This document shows, in pieces, positions 7,805 to 17,103 of a stretch of DNA of 64,000 nt. The translations under genes were made by a program, and so were the position numbers. The stretch is from Candidatus Amarobacillus elongatus (GTDB lineage Bacteria > Chloroflexota > Dehalococcoidia > Tepidiformales > Tepidiformaceae): assembly GCA_016703545.1 (NCBI GenBank), contig JADJBX010000001.1, positions 1 through 64,000 on the forward strand, written 5' to 3'. The notes below the pieces were generated by a model. It was not told the DNA's origin. It searched no databases and saw only the letters and a list, made by a program, of their open reading frames with translations. How positions within the stretch are numbered: position 1 is the stretch's first letter; every line of letters begins with the position of its first letter.

Positions 7805-10360
7805 ATGCGACTTCGCGCCACCAAAACGCTCCTCGTGGAGCCCGCCCTGCCACCCGCCATCGAGCCCCTGAGGCGGCTCGCCCACAACCTGCACTGGACG
7901 TGGCATACCGATGCGGCTGCGCTGTTCGAACGCATGGGCCGGGACCGGTGGGAAGCCACCGGGCACAACCCCGTGCGGATGCTGCAATCGGCCACGCCCC
8001 CGGAACTGGCAGCGCTGGCGAATGACGACGGGTTCCTGCTGCACCTGAACCGGGTGGCGAACGCGTTCGACGCATACATGGCGCGGCCGCCCCGGGTCAC
8101 CATTCCCGGCTCCGGCGAAAGGGCGGTGGTGGCCTACTTCTCGCTGGAATTCGCGCTCACGGAGAGCCTGCCGAACTACTCGGGCGGCCTCGGCGTGCTC
8201 GCGGGGGACCATCTGAAATCCGCCAGCGACCTCGGCCTGCCGCTGGTGGGCGTGGGGCTGCTCTACCGCGAAGGGTACTTCCAGCAGGCGCTCGGGCCCG
8301 ACGGCTGGCAGCGCGAGGAGTACACCGAGATCGACATGGCGGGCCAGCCACTGCACCCGGTGCTGGACGATGGCGGCGCGCAGGTGACGGTGGCGGTGCC
8401 GTTCGATGGCCGCGACGTGGTGGCGGCCGTCTGGCGCATCGATGTGGGGCGGACGCCGCTGTACGTGCTCGACACGGACGTCGAGGGGAATTCGCCCATC
8501 GACCGGAAGATCACATCGCGCCTGTACGGGGGCGATATCGAGACGCGCATCCAGCAGGAGATGATCCTCGGCATTGGCGGCGTGCGCGCGCTCCATGCGA
8601 TCGGGCTGCACCCGGTGGCGTGCCACATGAACGAAGGGCACAGCGCTCTGCTGGGCGCCGACCGCATTCGAATGGTGATGGAGGAAGGCGGCAACACGTT
8701 CGACGAAGCGCTGTTGCCGGTCTCGGCGGCCACGGTGTTCACGACGCACACCGCGGTGGCGGCGGGCATCGACCTGTTCCCGCCGGAGCTCGTTCGCCGG
8801 CACCTCGGGCGCTACTACTACTCGCTCGGCATCGACGACCGGCGCTTCCTTGGGCTCGGCCGCATCAATCCCGATGACGATCACGAGCCGTTTTCGATGG
8901 CGCTGCTGGGGCTGCGGCTGAGCGGCTACCGGAACGGCGTTTCGCGGCTTCACCGGACGGTGAGCCGCAACCTCTGGGAATCGGCGTGGCCGCGGCTGCC
9001 CGTGGAGCAGATTCCGATCGATTCCATCACGAACGGCGTGCACCTGCCGACGTGGGTGTCGCACGGCATGGCCGACCTGTTCGACCGGTACGTGGGACAT
9101 GGCTGGCGCGACGACCCGGTGCGGCCGGAAGCGTGGCAGGGGGTGCGCGACGTCCCCAATGGCGAGTTGTGGGACACGCACGAGAGCCAGCGCCACCGCC
9201 TCATCATTCGCGCGAGGAACCAGCACCGCGAGAGCGCGGCGCGGCGCGGCCTCGCCGCCGACGACCGCAACACGGGCCAGGTGCTGGATATCCAGGCGCT
9301 AACCATCGGGTTCGCGCGGCGGTTCGCCGGCTACAAGCGGGCGACGCTCCTGTTCCGCGACCCGGAGCGGCTGGCGCGCATCATCAACACGCCCGGGCGG
9401 CCCGTGCAGTTCATCTTCGCGGGCAAGGCGCACCCGCGTGACGAACCGGCGAAGCAGCTCATTCGCGAAGTGGTGAAGTACTCGCGCATGCCCGAGTTCC
9501 GCGACCGGCTCGTCATCCTCGAACGGTACGACGTGGAGCTCGCGCGCGCGCTCGTCCAGGGGTGCGACATCTGGCTCAACACGCCGTTGCGACCGCTTGA
9601 GGCGAGCGGCACGAGCGGCATGAAGGCGGTCGCGAACGGCGCGCTGCACATGAGCGTCATGGACGGCTGGTGGGCCGAGGCGGCGCGAGCGGATTCGGGC
9701 TGGAGCATCGGCCGGGATCGCGTCGAGGACGACCCGGAGGTGCAGGACGCCTTCGACAGCGAGTCGATCTACGACCTGCTGGAGAACGAGATCATCCCCG
9801 CCTTCTACGAGCGCGACGAAGAGGGCGTGCCGAACGATTGGGTGGCGCTGATGAAGAACTCGATCGCGAACTACGCGCCCGTGTTTTCGACGCACCGGAT
9901 GGTGAGCGAATATGCGAGCACCGCGTATGCGCCCGCCGCGGCAAGCTGGACGCGGTTGCGGTCGGAACACGGGGATACGGCGCGAGATTTGAATGCCTGG
10001 CTTGCCCGTGTCCGCCGTGACTGGGATAGCATGAAGATATGCGCGGTGGACGATGACGGATTGGATGGCAACCCGGCGGACCGGCCACTGAAGGTCACGA
10101 TCCAGATCCACCCCGGGGCGCTGCGCCCGGACGACCTCGATGTCGATGTCGTCTTCGGCGTGGCCGACCCAACGGGCGACCTGCAGGTTGTAAGCGATGC
10201 AGGCGCGACACTTGAGGACACCGCGGAGGACGGCATCTGCCGCTTCGTGGCGAAGTTCCCGCCATCGGTCGCGGGGCGCGCGGGATACGCGGTCCGTGTT
10301 CTCCCGGGCCACCCCGCCCTGCACAACCCGTTCGACCTCGGCCTCGTAAGTTGGGGCTGA
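7805..10360 (+). CDS. glgP: Alpha-glucan (glycogen) phosphorylase
   Basis: An 851-residue GT35 enzyme of the Thermotoga/actinobacterial subtype, which releases glucose-1-phosphate from glycogen or maltodextrin with pyridoxal phosphate. FSLEFALTESLPNYSGGLGVLAGDHLKSASDLG is the subtype N-terminal block, CHMNEGHSALL precedes the active site, and EASGTSGMKAVANG carries the PLP-binding Lys. The last ~150 residues form a strand-rich extension after the catalytic core. ATG 7805 is preferred over an in-frame ATG at 7793 because GGGAGG lies 5 bases before it. It opens a co-directional glycogen cluster. Confidence 0.95.
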   Translation: MRLRATKTLLVEPALPPAIEPLRRLAHNLHWTWHTDAAALFERMGRDRWEATGHNPVRMLQSATPPELAALANDDGFLLHLNRVANAFDAYMARPPRVTIPGSGERAVVAYFSLEFALTESLPNYSGGLGVLAGDHLKSASDLGLPLVGVGLLYREGYFQQALGPDGWQREEYTEIDMAGQPLHPVLDDGGAQVTVAVPFDGRDVVAAVWRIDVGRTPLYVLDTDVEGNSPIDRKITSRLYGGDIETRIQQEMILGIGGVRALHAIGLHPVACHMNEGHSALLGADRIRMVMEEGGNTFDEALLPVSAATVFTTHTAVAAGIDLFPPELVRRHLGRYYYSLGIDDRRFLGLGRINPDDDHEPFSMALLGLRLSGYRNGVSRLHRTVSRNLWESAWPRLPVEQIPIDSITNGVHLPTWVSHGMADLFDRYVGHGWRDDPVRPEAWQGVRDVPNGELWDTHESQRHRLIIRARNQHRESAARRGLAADDRNTGQVLDIQALTIGFARRFAGYKRATLLFRDPERLARIINTPGRPVQFIFAGKAHPRDEPAKQLIREVVKYSRMPEFRDRLVILERYDVELARALVQGCDIWLNTPLRPLEASGTSGMKAVANGALHMSVMDGWWAEAARADSGWSIGRDRVEDDPEVQDAFDSESIYDLLENEIIPAFYERDEEGVPNDWVALMKNSIANYAPVFSTHRMVSEYASTAYAPAAASWTRLRSEHGDTARDLNAWLARVRRDWDSMKICAVDDDGLDGNPADRPLKVTIQIHPGALRPDDLDVDVVFGVADPTGDLQVVSDAGATLEDTAEDGICRFVAKFPPSVAGRAGYAVRVLPGHPALHNPFDLGLVSWG

Positions 10361-10376
10361 AGCAAAGGAGTTGACA

Positions 10377-11999
10377 GTGCGCTCTGGCAACGTCTGTTTC
10401 GTTCTGCACACCCACCTGCCGTACTGCCGCCTCGCGGGGCGGTGGCCCCACGGCGAGGAGTGGTTCCACGAAGCCATGCTCGAGTGCTACCTGCCGCTCG
10501 TTCGCGCCTTCCGCCGCCTTTCGAACCAGGTCAACGGCTCCCTCGGCGTGACGATCAACGTGACGCCCATCCTCGCCGAGCAGATGGGCGATGCCGTGAT
10601 GCTCGACCATTTCCGCGAGTACCTCGCCGACCGCATCGAGCGCGCCGAGAAGGACGTGGTGCGCTTCGCGACCGCCTCGGCGAACCGCGCCGCGACGGCG
10701 CGCTTCCATCGCGACCGGTACCAGGCCATCCGCATGTTCTTCGAAGAGGACATCCAGGGGGACATGCTGGCGGCGCTGCGAGGTCTGGAAGAAAGCGGAC
10801 ACATCGAAATCGCCACCTGCGCGGCGACGCACGGCTACTTGCCGCTGCTCGACGACCCGGCGGCGGTCCGCTTCCAGGTGCAGACCGGCGTGGAATCGCA
10901 CATCCGGAATTTCGGGCGCGCGCCGCGGTCGTTCTGGCTGCCGGAATGCGCATACGAACCGGGGCTTGAGCAGTACCTCGAAGAAGCCGGCATCAAGGTG
11001 TTCTTCGTCGAAACGCACCTCGTCGAAGGCGGCAAGGCGCGGGGCAAGGCGCTCGGCGAGGTCGTGGGCCTGTACCCCGAAGTCCGCGTGCCCGTGGCCG
11101 CGCCCGTGGAGCTGCCGGTTTCGAGCGGCACGACGTTCCGCGCCTACCACGTGGGCCAGTCGAACGTGAGCGCCATCGCGCGCAACGAGCGAACGGGCCT
11201 CCAGGTGTGGTCGGCGAGCCACGGCTACCCGGGCGAGGCGCGCTACCGCGAATTCCACAAGAAGGAAGGCGAGAGCGGCCTGCACTACTGGCGCGTGACC
11301 GGCGCCGAGGTCGACCTGGGGGACAAGGAAGAGTACGACCCGCGGGCAGCGGCGGAATCCGTCAGCTGGCACGCCGACCACTTCCGGGACCTGATCCGGT
11401 ACGAACTCGATGCCTTCCAGCGCGGCGCCGGCGAGGACGGCCTCGTGCTCGCCTCGTACGACACCGAGCTCTTCGGGCACTGGTGGCTCGAGGGCGTGGA
11501 CTGGCTCGAAGGGGTCATCCGGCGGCTGGCGACGGATTCGGCGTTCAACCTCGTGACCTCGGGCGATTACGTGACGAAGCAGCCGCCGACGCACTCCATC
11601 GACCTGCCCGAAGGGTCCTGGGGGAACGGCGGCGACCATCGCACGTGGATGAACGACGACACGGCGTGGACGTGGCCGGAGATCAAGACGCGCCAGGTGC
11701 GCGCGCACGGGCTGCTCCGCAACGACAGCCCCGCCGCCCGCCAGCTAGGCCGCGAACTGCTGCTCCTGCAGTCGTCCGACTGGCAGTTCCTGATGACGAC
11801 CGGGCAGGCGCACGACTACGCGGTCGAGCGGTTCTGGTCGCACGCGGAACGGTTCGACCGGCTCGCGGACGCGATCGAAGGCGGCTACCCGGCGCTCAAT
11901 GAGCAGGTCGAGGAGCTGTTCGAATTGGACAACCCGTTCCCGGGCATCAACCCGATGCTCTACACGGACCACCCGACGGCGTTGGGTGTCCGGGCGTGA
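10377..11999 (+). CDS. GH57 1,4-alpha-glucan branching enzyme
   Basis: A 540-residue GH57 protein with the motifs of the Thermus/Thermococcus branching enzymes. HTHLPY (about residue 10) holds the first His. WLPECAYEPG carries the nucleophile Glu. LASYDTELFGHWWLEG carries the acid/base Asp. The DUF1957-type helical C-terminus follows. The start is taken at GTG 10377 because AAGGAG lies six bases before it; a TTG at 10371 abuts the same site and is too close. It would create alpha-1,6 branches in glycogen. It starts 16 bases after glgP and overlaps the next gene by GTGA, so it sits in one operon. Confidence 0.88.
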   Translation: MRSGNVCFVLHTHLPYCRLAGRWPHGEEWFHEAMLECYLPLVRAFRRLSNQVNGSLGVTINVTPILAEQMGDAVMLDHFREYLADRIERAEKDVVRFATASANRAATARFHRDRYQAIRMFFEEDIQGDMLAALRGLEESGHIEIATCAATHGYLPLLDDPAAVRFQVQTGVESHIRNFGRAPRSFWLPECAYEPGLEQYLEEAGIKVFFVETHLVEGGKARGKALGEVVGLYPEVRVPVAAPVELPVSSGTTFRAYHVGQSNVSAIARNERTGLQVWSASHGYPGEARYREFHKKEGESGLHYWRVTGAEVDLGDKEEYDPRAAAESVSWHADHFRDLIRYELDAFQRGAGEDGLVLASYDTELFGHWWLEGVDWLEGVIRRLATDSAFNLVTSGDYVTKQPPTHSIDLPEGSWGNGGDHRTWMNDDTAWTWPEIKTRQVRAHGLLRNDSPAARQLGRELLLLQSSDWQFLMTTGQAHDYAVERFWSHAERFDRLADAIEGGYPALNEQVEELFELDNPFPGINPMLYTDHPTALGVRA

Positions 12000-13240
12000 C
12001 AGCCTGGGCTCAACTCCTGCACTTCTACCAGCCGCCGACGCAGGCGCATGAGATCGTGCAGCGCATCGCGAACGAATCGTACCGCCCGCTGGTGAAGGTG
12101 CTGCTCGCCCATCCGAAGGCGCGCATCGCGGTCAACATGAACGCCGTGCTAACGGAAATGCTGGTCGACCACGGCATCGGCGACGTGGTGGACGCGCTGC
12201 GGCAGCTGGGCGACCGCGGGCAGGTCGAGTTCGTGGGGAGTGGGCAATACCACCCCATCCTGCCACTCATCCCCGAGGTGGAGCGCGAGCGTTCGATCAT
12301 GGGGAACACGCGCGTGAACCGGCGGCTGATTGGCGATTCGTTTTCGCCGCGGGGGTTCTTCCCTCCGGAGATGTGCTACAGCTCCGAGATCCTGCCCTCC
12401 ATCGCCGCCGCGCGGCACGAGTGGCTGGTGTTGAGCGGCGTGGCGTGCCCCTCGGATTGGCCGATCGACCACATCTACCGGGTGCCGGTCGATGGGCATT
12501 CGATGCACGTCCTCTTCCGCGACGACGTGCGAAGCAACCGCATCTCCTTTCGCGAGACGGACCCGACCCGCTTCGTGGAGGATCTCTCGCGCGTGGGCGG
12601 CGGCAAGGATGCGTACGTCCTGACGGCGATGGACGCCGAGACCTATGGCCACCACATCCGCGGGTGGGAGCAGGAATTCCTCGCGGGGACGTATGAGCTC
12701 ATCACCTCGCCCCCGAAAGGGCGGCACAGCGAGCGGCACACCTCGGTGGTGGAGATGTGCCTGCCGAGCGAGCTGATTGGCCGGTTCCCGGACGGCCCGG
12801 TGGTCGAACCGTTCCCGTCGTCGTGGAGCACGACGCGCGATGACATTGCTGCGATGAATCCGTATCCCCTGTGGCATGCGCCGGGCAACCAGGTGCATGA
12901 CACGCAGTGGGAATATGTGCAGCACTGCGTCGATGTCCTCGCCGTGGCACAGCGCTACGCATCGGGCGGAGAGGCGGCGAAATTCGCCGGGTGGGCGTCG
13001 GAGAAGCTGGAACCGGCACTGCACAGCTGCCAGTTCTGGTGGGCGAGCCGGCGCCCAATGTGGGACGTGCCCATGATCTACAAGGGGTTCGTTCTGCTGG
13101 AGGAAGTGCTCATGTACGCCGCGAGGGCCGTCGCACTGGGCGACGCCTCGGAGCGCGTGAAGCGCGAAATCCGCTGGCGCGTGGCAGCCGCCGGCGCCGC
13201 CCGCGACCGGCTCGAGCGTTACCTCTTCCTGGAGCAGTAA
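11996..13240 (+). CDS. Second GH57-family glucan hydrolase/transferase
   Basis: A 414-residue GH57-type barrel distinct from its neighbour. It starts MTAWAQLLHFYQPPTQ, a variant of the HQHQP first motif. GFFPPEMCYS supplies the likely nucleophile Glu, and LTAMDAETYGHH the likely acid/base Asp. It lacks the DUF1957 tail of the branching enzyme. By family it should cleave or transfer alpha-glucans (amylase, amylopullulanase or 4-alpha-glucanotransferase); the exact activity is not readable. The GTG start lies inside the stop of the upstream gene, and glgA follows after 4 bases, so it belongs to glycogen turnover. Confidence 0.8.
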   Translation: MTAWAQLLHFYQPPTQAHEIVQRIANESYRPLVKVLLAHPKARIAVNMNAVLTEMLVDHGIGDVVDALRQLGDRGQVEFVGSGQYHPILPLIPEVERERSIMGNTRVNRRLIGDSFSPRGFFPPEMCYSSEILPSIAAARHEWLVLSGVACPSDWPIDHIYRVPVDGHSMHVLFRDDVRSNRISFRETDPTRFVEDLSRVGGGKDAYVLTAMDAETYGHHIRGWEQEFLAGTYELITSPPKGRHSERHTSVVEMCLPSELIGRFPDGPVVEPFPSSWSTTRDDIAAMNPYPLWHAPGNQVHDTQWEYVQHCVDVLAVAQRYASGGEAAKFAGWASEKLEPALHSCQFWWASRRPMWDVPMIYKGFVLLEEVLMYAARAVALGDASERVKREIRWRVAAAGAARDRLERYLFLEQ

Positions 13241-13244
13241 GCCG

Positions 13245-14624
13245 TTGAAGATCCTTTTCGCGTCCGCCGAGGTCGACCCCTTCGCGAAGGTTGGCGGCCT
13301 CGCCGACGTTGCCGCCGCGCTGCCCGCGCGGCTTCGTGAGATGGGCCACGATGTCCGCGTCGTGACCCCCTGCCATGCGAGTTCGCGGCCCGCGTTCGAT
13401 TCCGCCGTCCTGCGGCGTCCGCTGCAGGTGCCGCTCCCCGGCCGCCCGCGCGACGCCGAGGTGGCGACGGTGCAGGGCCTGGGCGGCGTGCCGGTGGACC
13501 TCGTCCTCGATGGGCACTACTTCGGCCGCCAGAACGTCTACGGCGAGGCGGACGACCTGCTGCGGTACCAGTTCTTCTGCCGCAGCATCGTGGCGATGCT
13601 CACGCAGGAGTCGTGGGTGCCGGACATCCTCCACCTGAACGACTGGCACACGGCGCCGCTGGCGTATGCGCTGCGGAACCTCGCATGGGGCAGCCCGGTG
13701 CTGCGCGGGATCGCCTCGGTGTTCACGATTCACAACCTGCGGTATCGCGGGCCAGACGAGCTCAACGACTTCCTTTCGCAAGCGATCTTCTACGCGGACG
13801 CGATTACGACGGTAAGCCCGAGCTACGCGCGGGAAATCCTCACCAAAGACTACGGCGAGGGCCTGGACCCGTTGCTGCAGCTCCGCGCGGACAGCCTCGG
13901 GGGCATCCTCAACGGGCTGAACTACGACCTCTACAACCCGCGGGACGACCCGCGCATTCGCTCCTTCTTCGACCTGACGTGCCTGGAGGAGCGGCAGGCG
14001 AACCGCGCCGCCCTGCGCGAGGAGCTGGAGCTGCCGGAACAGAGCGGCCCCATCGCCGCGATGGTCACGCGGCTGACCGAGCAGAAGGGCGTCGACCTCG
14101 TCATCGGGTCCATCCAGGACTTCGTTCGCGCGGAGGCGCAGCTGGTGGTGCTGGGCACGGGCGATGCCTGGCTCGAAGCGGAACTTCGCCGGCTGCAGGA
14201 AGAACACCCGTCGACGGTGCGGCTGGCGGCGCGGTTCGATGAGGGCCTTGCCCGGCGGATGTACGCAGGCTCCGACCTGTTCCTCATGCCGTCGCGCTTC
14301 GAGCCGTGTGGCCTCGGGCAGCTCATCGCGATGCGCTACGGCTCGGTGCCGGTGGGGCGCCGGACGGGCGGCCTCGGCGACACGATCGTCGACCTGCGCG
14401 AGCACCCGGAGGCGGCGACGGGGTTCCTGTTCGACGAATTCAGCGCGCACGCCTTCGCGGGGGCGTTCGACCAGGCCGTGCGGGCGTTCCGGGAGCCGGA
14501 GCTGTTCACGCGGCTGCAGGTGAACGGCATGAGCCGCGACTACTCGTGGCGGGCCTCCGCGACGCACTACCTGGAGACGTACACCGCGGCGCTGCGATCG
14601 CGTGGCATCGTGCCGCTGGAGTAG
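13245..14624 (+). CDS. glgA: Glycogen synthase (GT5)
   Basis: A 459-residue starch/glycogen synthase that extends alpha-1,4-glucan from a nucleotide-glucose donor. The N-terminal VGGLADV loop (residues 17-23) binds the ADP-glucose phosphates. VFTIHNLRYRG and the C-terminal PSRFEPCGLGQLIAMRYGSVPV with GGLGDTI are GT5 signatures. It starts at TTG 13245, four bases after the GH57 stop. No glgC (ADP-glucose pyrophosphorylase) is in the window, so the donor must be made elsewhere. Together with the phosphorylase and branching enzyme it makes a complete synthesis and breakdown set. Confidence 0.93.
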   Translation: MKILFASAEVDPFAKVGGLADVAAALPARLREMGHDVRVVTPCHASSRPAFDSAVLRRPLQVPLPGRPRDAEVATVQGLGGVPVDLVLDGHYFGRQNVYGEADDLLRYQFFCRSIVAMLTQESWVPDILHLNDWHTAPLAYALRNLAWGSPVLRGIASVFTIHNLRYRGPDELNDFLSQAIFYADAITTVSPSYAREILTKDYGEGLDPLLQLRADSLGGILNGLNYDLYNPRDDPRIRSFFDLTCLEERQANRAALREELELPEQSGPIAAMVTRLTEQKGVDLVIGSIQDFVRAEAQLVVLGTGDAWLEAELRRLQEEHPSTVRLAARFDEGLARRMYAGSDLFLMPSRFEPCGLGQLIAMRYGSVPVGRRTGGLGDTIVDLREHPEAATGFLFDEFSAHAFAGAFDQAVRAFREPELFTRLQVNGMSRDYSWRASATHYLETYTAALRSRGIVPLE

Positions 14625-14663
14625 CGGCTTGCGTTGCGCGGCACGGTCGGTGAGGCTGGCGGC

Positions 14664-16091
14664 ATGACGCTCCATATCGCCGGGCTGGGTCCGGGCGCGG
14701 CATCCCTGCTGACCGTGGCCGTGCGCGACCTGCTCGCGAGCGGCCTGCCCGTGCTCCTGCGCACCCGTCACCACCCGACCGTGGCCGAACTCGACCCCTC
14801 GGGCGCATGGGCAGCCTGCGACGACATCTACCAGCGCGGCCTGACCTTCGAGGATGCGTACGCGGCGGTGGTCGAACGGGTGCTGGCGTTCGCCGCGGAG
14901 GGCGACGGGATCTACGCCGTCCCCGGGCACCCGCTCGTGGCGGAGGCGACGGTGGCCCGCGTCGTGGCGCTGGCGCGGGAGCGCGGGATCGCGTTTCGCG
15001 TCCACCCCGGCATCAGCTTCGCCGACGTCGCGGCCGCGGCGCTTGGCGTCGACTTCGAACGGGTGCAGTTGTGCGACGCGCTGGCACTGCGCATCGATGC
15101 CCAACGCCCGGCGCTCATCAGCCAGGTGTTCGATCGCGACGCGGCGGCGGGGCTGAAGCTGGCGCTCCTGGACGTGTACCCCGCCGATCACGAAGTGACC
15201 GTGTTGCGCGCGCTCGGGAGCACGGAGGAGCGCGTGGAGCGCATCCCGCTCGCGGAGCTGGATCACCGGGCGTGGAGCTACCTGGACAGTGTCTTCGTGC
15301 CCGCGCTGCCGGCAGAGGCGGACGTCCGGCGGTTCGATGGGCTGCAGGCGATTGTGGCGCGGCTGCACGCGCCCGGCGGCTGCCCATGGGACCGCGAACA
15401 GACCCACGCCTCCTTGCGCCCGCACCTGCTGGAAGAGGCGTACGAAACGCTCGAGGCAATCGACGCGGGCGACCCCGAGAAGCTGGCGGAGGAGCTGGGT
15501 GACGTGCTCCTGCAGGTGCTGATGCACGCCGAGGTTGGCCAGCGCGAGGGCACGTTCGCGCTCGCGGACGTGGTGGAACACATCGCGCGGAAACTGGTGC
15601 GGCGCCACCCGCACGTGTTCGGCGACGGGAGCGCTTCCTCGGCGAAGGAGGTGGCGCTGAAGTGGGACGCGCTCAAGCAGCAGGAAAAGCCGCGGTCGTC
15701 GATCCTCGATGGCGTACCCGCGGGGTTGCCGGCGCTGGCGGCTTCGCAATCGATCCAGGGGCGGGCGCGGCGCATCGGGTTCGATTGGCCCGACATCGAG
15801 GGCCCGCTGGAAAAGCTGCGCGAGGAACTGCACGAATTCGCGCGGGCCGAGACCGGGGACGGCGACCGCGAGGACGAGTTCGGCGACATCCTCTTCGTCA
15901 CGGCGAACATCGCGCAGCGGCTGGGCATCGATGCGGAGCAGGCGCTCCGGGGCGCGAACGCGAAATTCCGGCGGCGGTTCGGGCTGGTGGAGGAGATCGC
16001 GCGGGAGCGGGCGCTGGAGCTCCGCGGGATGGACCTGGCAGGCCTCGATGCACTCTGGGACGAAGCGAAGGCTCGGGAGCGCGGAGGCTGA
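14664..16091 (+). CDS. mazG: MazG nucleotide pyrophosphohydrolase with N-terminal tetrapyrrole-methylase-like domain
   Basis: A 475-residue two-domain protein like Bacillus YabN. Residues 1-210 form a SAM-dependent methylase-like fold (GLGPGAASLL, IYAVPGHPLVAEA). Residues about 225-475 form two MazG repeats, with the metal-binding helix pair LLEEAYETLEAI and KLAEELGDVLLQVLMHAE and a second set at GDREDEFGDILFVTANIAQ. MazG hydrolyses NTPs to NMP and pyrophosphate, and so cleans the nucleotide pool or lowers ppGpp. ATG 14664 is preferred because homology begins there; a TTG at 14634 is in frame. It is the last gene of the glycogen run, about 40 bp after glgA. Confidence 0.92.
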   Translation: MTLHIAGLGPGAASLLTVAVRDLLASGLPVLLRTRHHPTVAELDPSGAWAACDDIYQRGLTFEDAYAAVVERVLAFAAEGDGIYAVPGHPLVAEATVARVVALARERGIAFRVHPGISFADVAAAALGVDFERVQLCDALALRIDAQRPALISQVFDRDAAAGLKLALLDVYPADHEVTVLRALGSTEERVERIPLAELDHRAWSYLDSVFVPALPAEADVRRFDGLQAIVARLHAPGGCPWDREQTHASLRPHLLEEAYETLEAIDAGDPEKLAEELGDVLLQVLMHAEVGQREGTFALADVVEHIARKLVRRHPHVFGDGSASSAKEVALKWDALKQQEKPRSSILDGVPAGLPALAASQSIQGRARRIGFDWPDIEGPLEKLREELHEFARAETGDGDREDEFGDILFVTANIAQRLGIDAEQALRGANAKFRRRFGLVEEIARERALELRGMDLAGLDALWDEAKARERGG

Positions 16092-16165
16092 AGCAACCCG
16101 CTCACCAGTTGTAAGCCATACCCCTCCCCTGTACGCTCCAAACCACGAAACTTCCGGAGGGACTC

Positions 16166-16804
16166 ATGCCTACCGCCGAATCAGTCATCACGCTGGAACG
16201 CTTTGCCACGGGGAAGACCTGGCAGCAGTACCTTGAGAGCGGCATTCGCAACCGCGATCTTTTCGAAGACAACTACAACGGCCTGACCGTCAGCGAGGCG
16301 CAGAAGGCGAGCCTGCAGGCGCTCGCGGCGAAGCCGAATGGCCCGCATCACATGGTGGTCATCGGCGAGGACTGGTGCCCGGACGTGTACCGCGGCACGG
16401 GCGTCGCGCAGCGCATCGCCGAGGCGGCGGGCATCGAACTCCGCTTCTTCGAGCGCGACCAGAACAAGGACATGATCCAGGAGTACCTGAAGGACGGGCA
16501 GTTCGAGTCGATCCCGGTGTTCGTCATTTACGACCGGGACCACCGCGAAATCACGCACTTCATCGAGCGGCCGGCGCTGGCGAATGAGCAGATTCACGTG
16601 ACGCGCGACGTGATCGGGAGCACGAGCCCGGAGGCGCTGGCCGCGAAGCTCGGCCACGAGCCTTCGGAGGAGGAGATCGCCCAGGCGCGCGCGGAATCCC
16701 GCGCGCGTTACATGGAGTGGCAGAAGACCAGCGACACCTGGGCCGGGTGGCGGGTTGCCACGGTCGACGAGGTCATCGCGAAGATCGAGGCGGCGCTCGC
16801 CTAG
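16166..16804 (+). CDS. Thioredoxin-fold protein with a WCPD active site
   Basis: A 212-residue protein of the 'thioredoxin family protein' group (PF14595-like). The redox motif region reads EDWCPDVYRG, so the usual second Cys of WCxxC is absent and Asp-Val follows Pro. The fold is otherwise intact: LRFFERDQNKDM, then cis-Pro in FESIPVFVIYD. About 60 extra residues after the fold are helical and acidic. One Cys permits monothiol but not classic dithiol chemistry. A strong ribosome binding site (CCGGAGGG) precedes the ATG. It ends 4 bases inside the convergent pilin gene. Role unknown. Confidence 0.82.
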   Translation: MPTAESVITLERFATGKTWQQYLESGIRNRDLFEDNYNGLTVSEAQKASLQALAAKPNGPHHMVVIGEDWCPDVYRGTGVAQRIAEAAGIELRFFERDQNKDMIQEYLKDGQFESIPVFVIYDRDHREITHFIERPALANEQIHVTRDVIGSTSPEALAAKLGHEPSEEEIAQARAESRARYMEWQKTSDTWAGWRVATVDEVIAKIEAALA

Positions 16805-16986
16805 AACTGGTTGAAGAGCTGCCAGCCGATCAGGTTCGAGAGACCCTGGCCGAAGGTGGCGAGCGCACCGGCGCACACGACAGCGATCAGGGCAAGGATA
16901 AGGCCGTACTCGGCAAGTCCTTGCCCTGATTCGTTTCCGGCCGGCTGCGTGCGCCGGGTGATCCAGGCCTGCCAACGCTGCTTCAT
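16801..16986 (-). CDS. flp: Flp/Fap-type (type IVb) pilin
   Basis: A 61-residue prepilin: a basic leader, then the cleavage and assembly region NESGQGLAEYGLILALIAVV. Prepilin peptidase would cut after Gly, leaving QGLAEYGLI with the Glu at position +5 that Flp pilins need. One hydrophobic helix follows, then a short Phe-ending tail. ATG 16986 has AGAGGAG 8 bases upstream; the GTG just before it is an alternative. No tad/cpa assembly genes are in the window, so this is an orphan pilin subunit here. A perfect inverted repeat lies just upstream. Confidence 0.85.
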   Translation of the reverse strand: MKQRWQAWITRRTQPAGNESGQGLAEYGLILALIAVVCAGALATFGQGLSNLIGWQLFNQF

Positions 16987-17010
16987 CACGTCTGCTCCTC
17001 TGCCCGTTTT

Positions 17011-17028
17011 ACAGTGCGGTTACACTGT
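17011..17028. promoter_or_regulatory. 18-bp perfect inverted repeat upstream of flp
   Basis: ACAGTG-6 bases-CACTGT is an exact palindrome with AT-rich flanks in an otherwise GC-rich spacer. It sits 25-42 bases before the Flp pilin start, where a repressor or activator site would overlap the promoter. No matching regulator gene is next to it. It is a candidate operator only. Confidence 0.4.
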
Positions 17029-17103
17029 CTTTGCATTCGACAGCATGAGCCCGCACCAACCGCCCGTGCAGGATGCACCGGCGTAGCGAACGGGTGACGA
17101 AAG

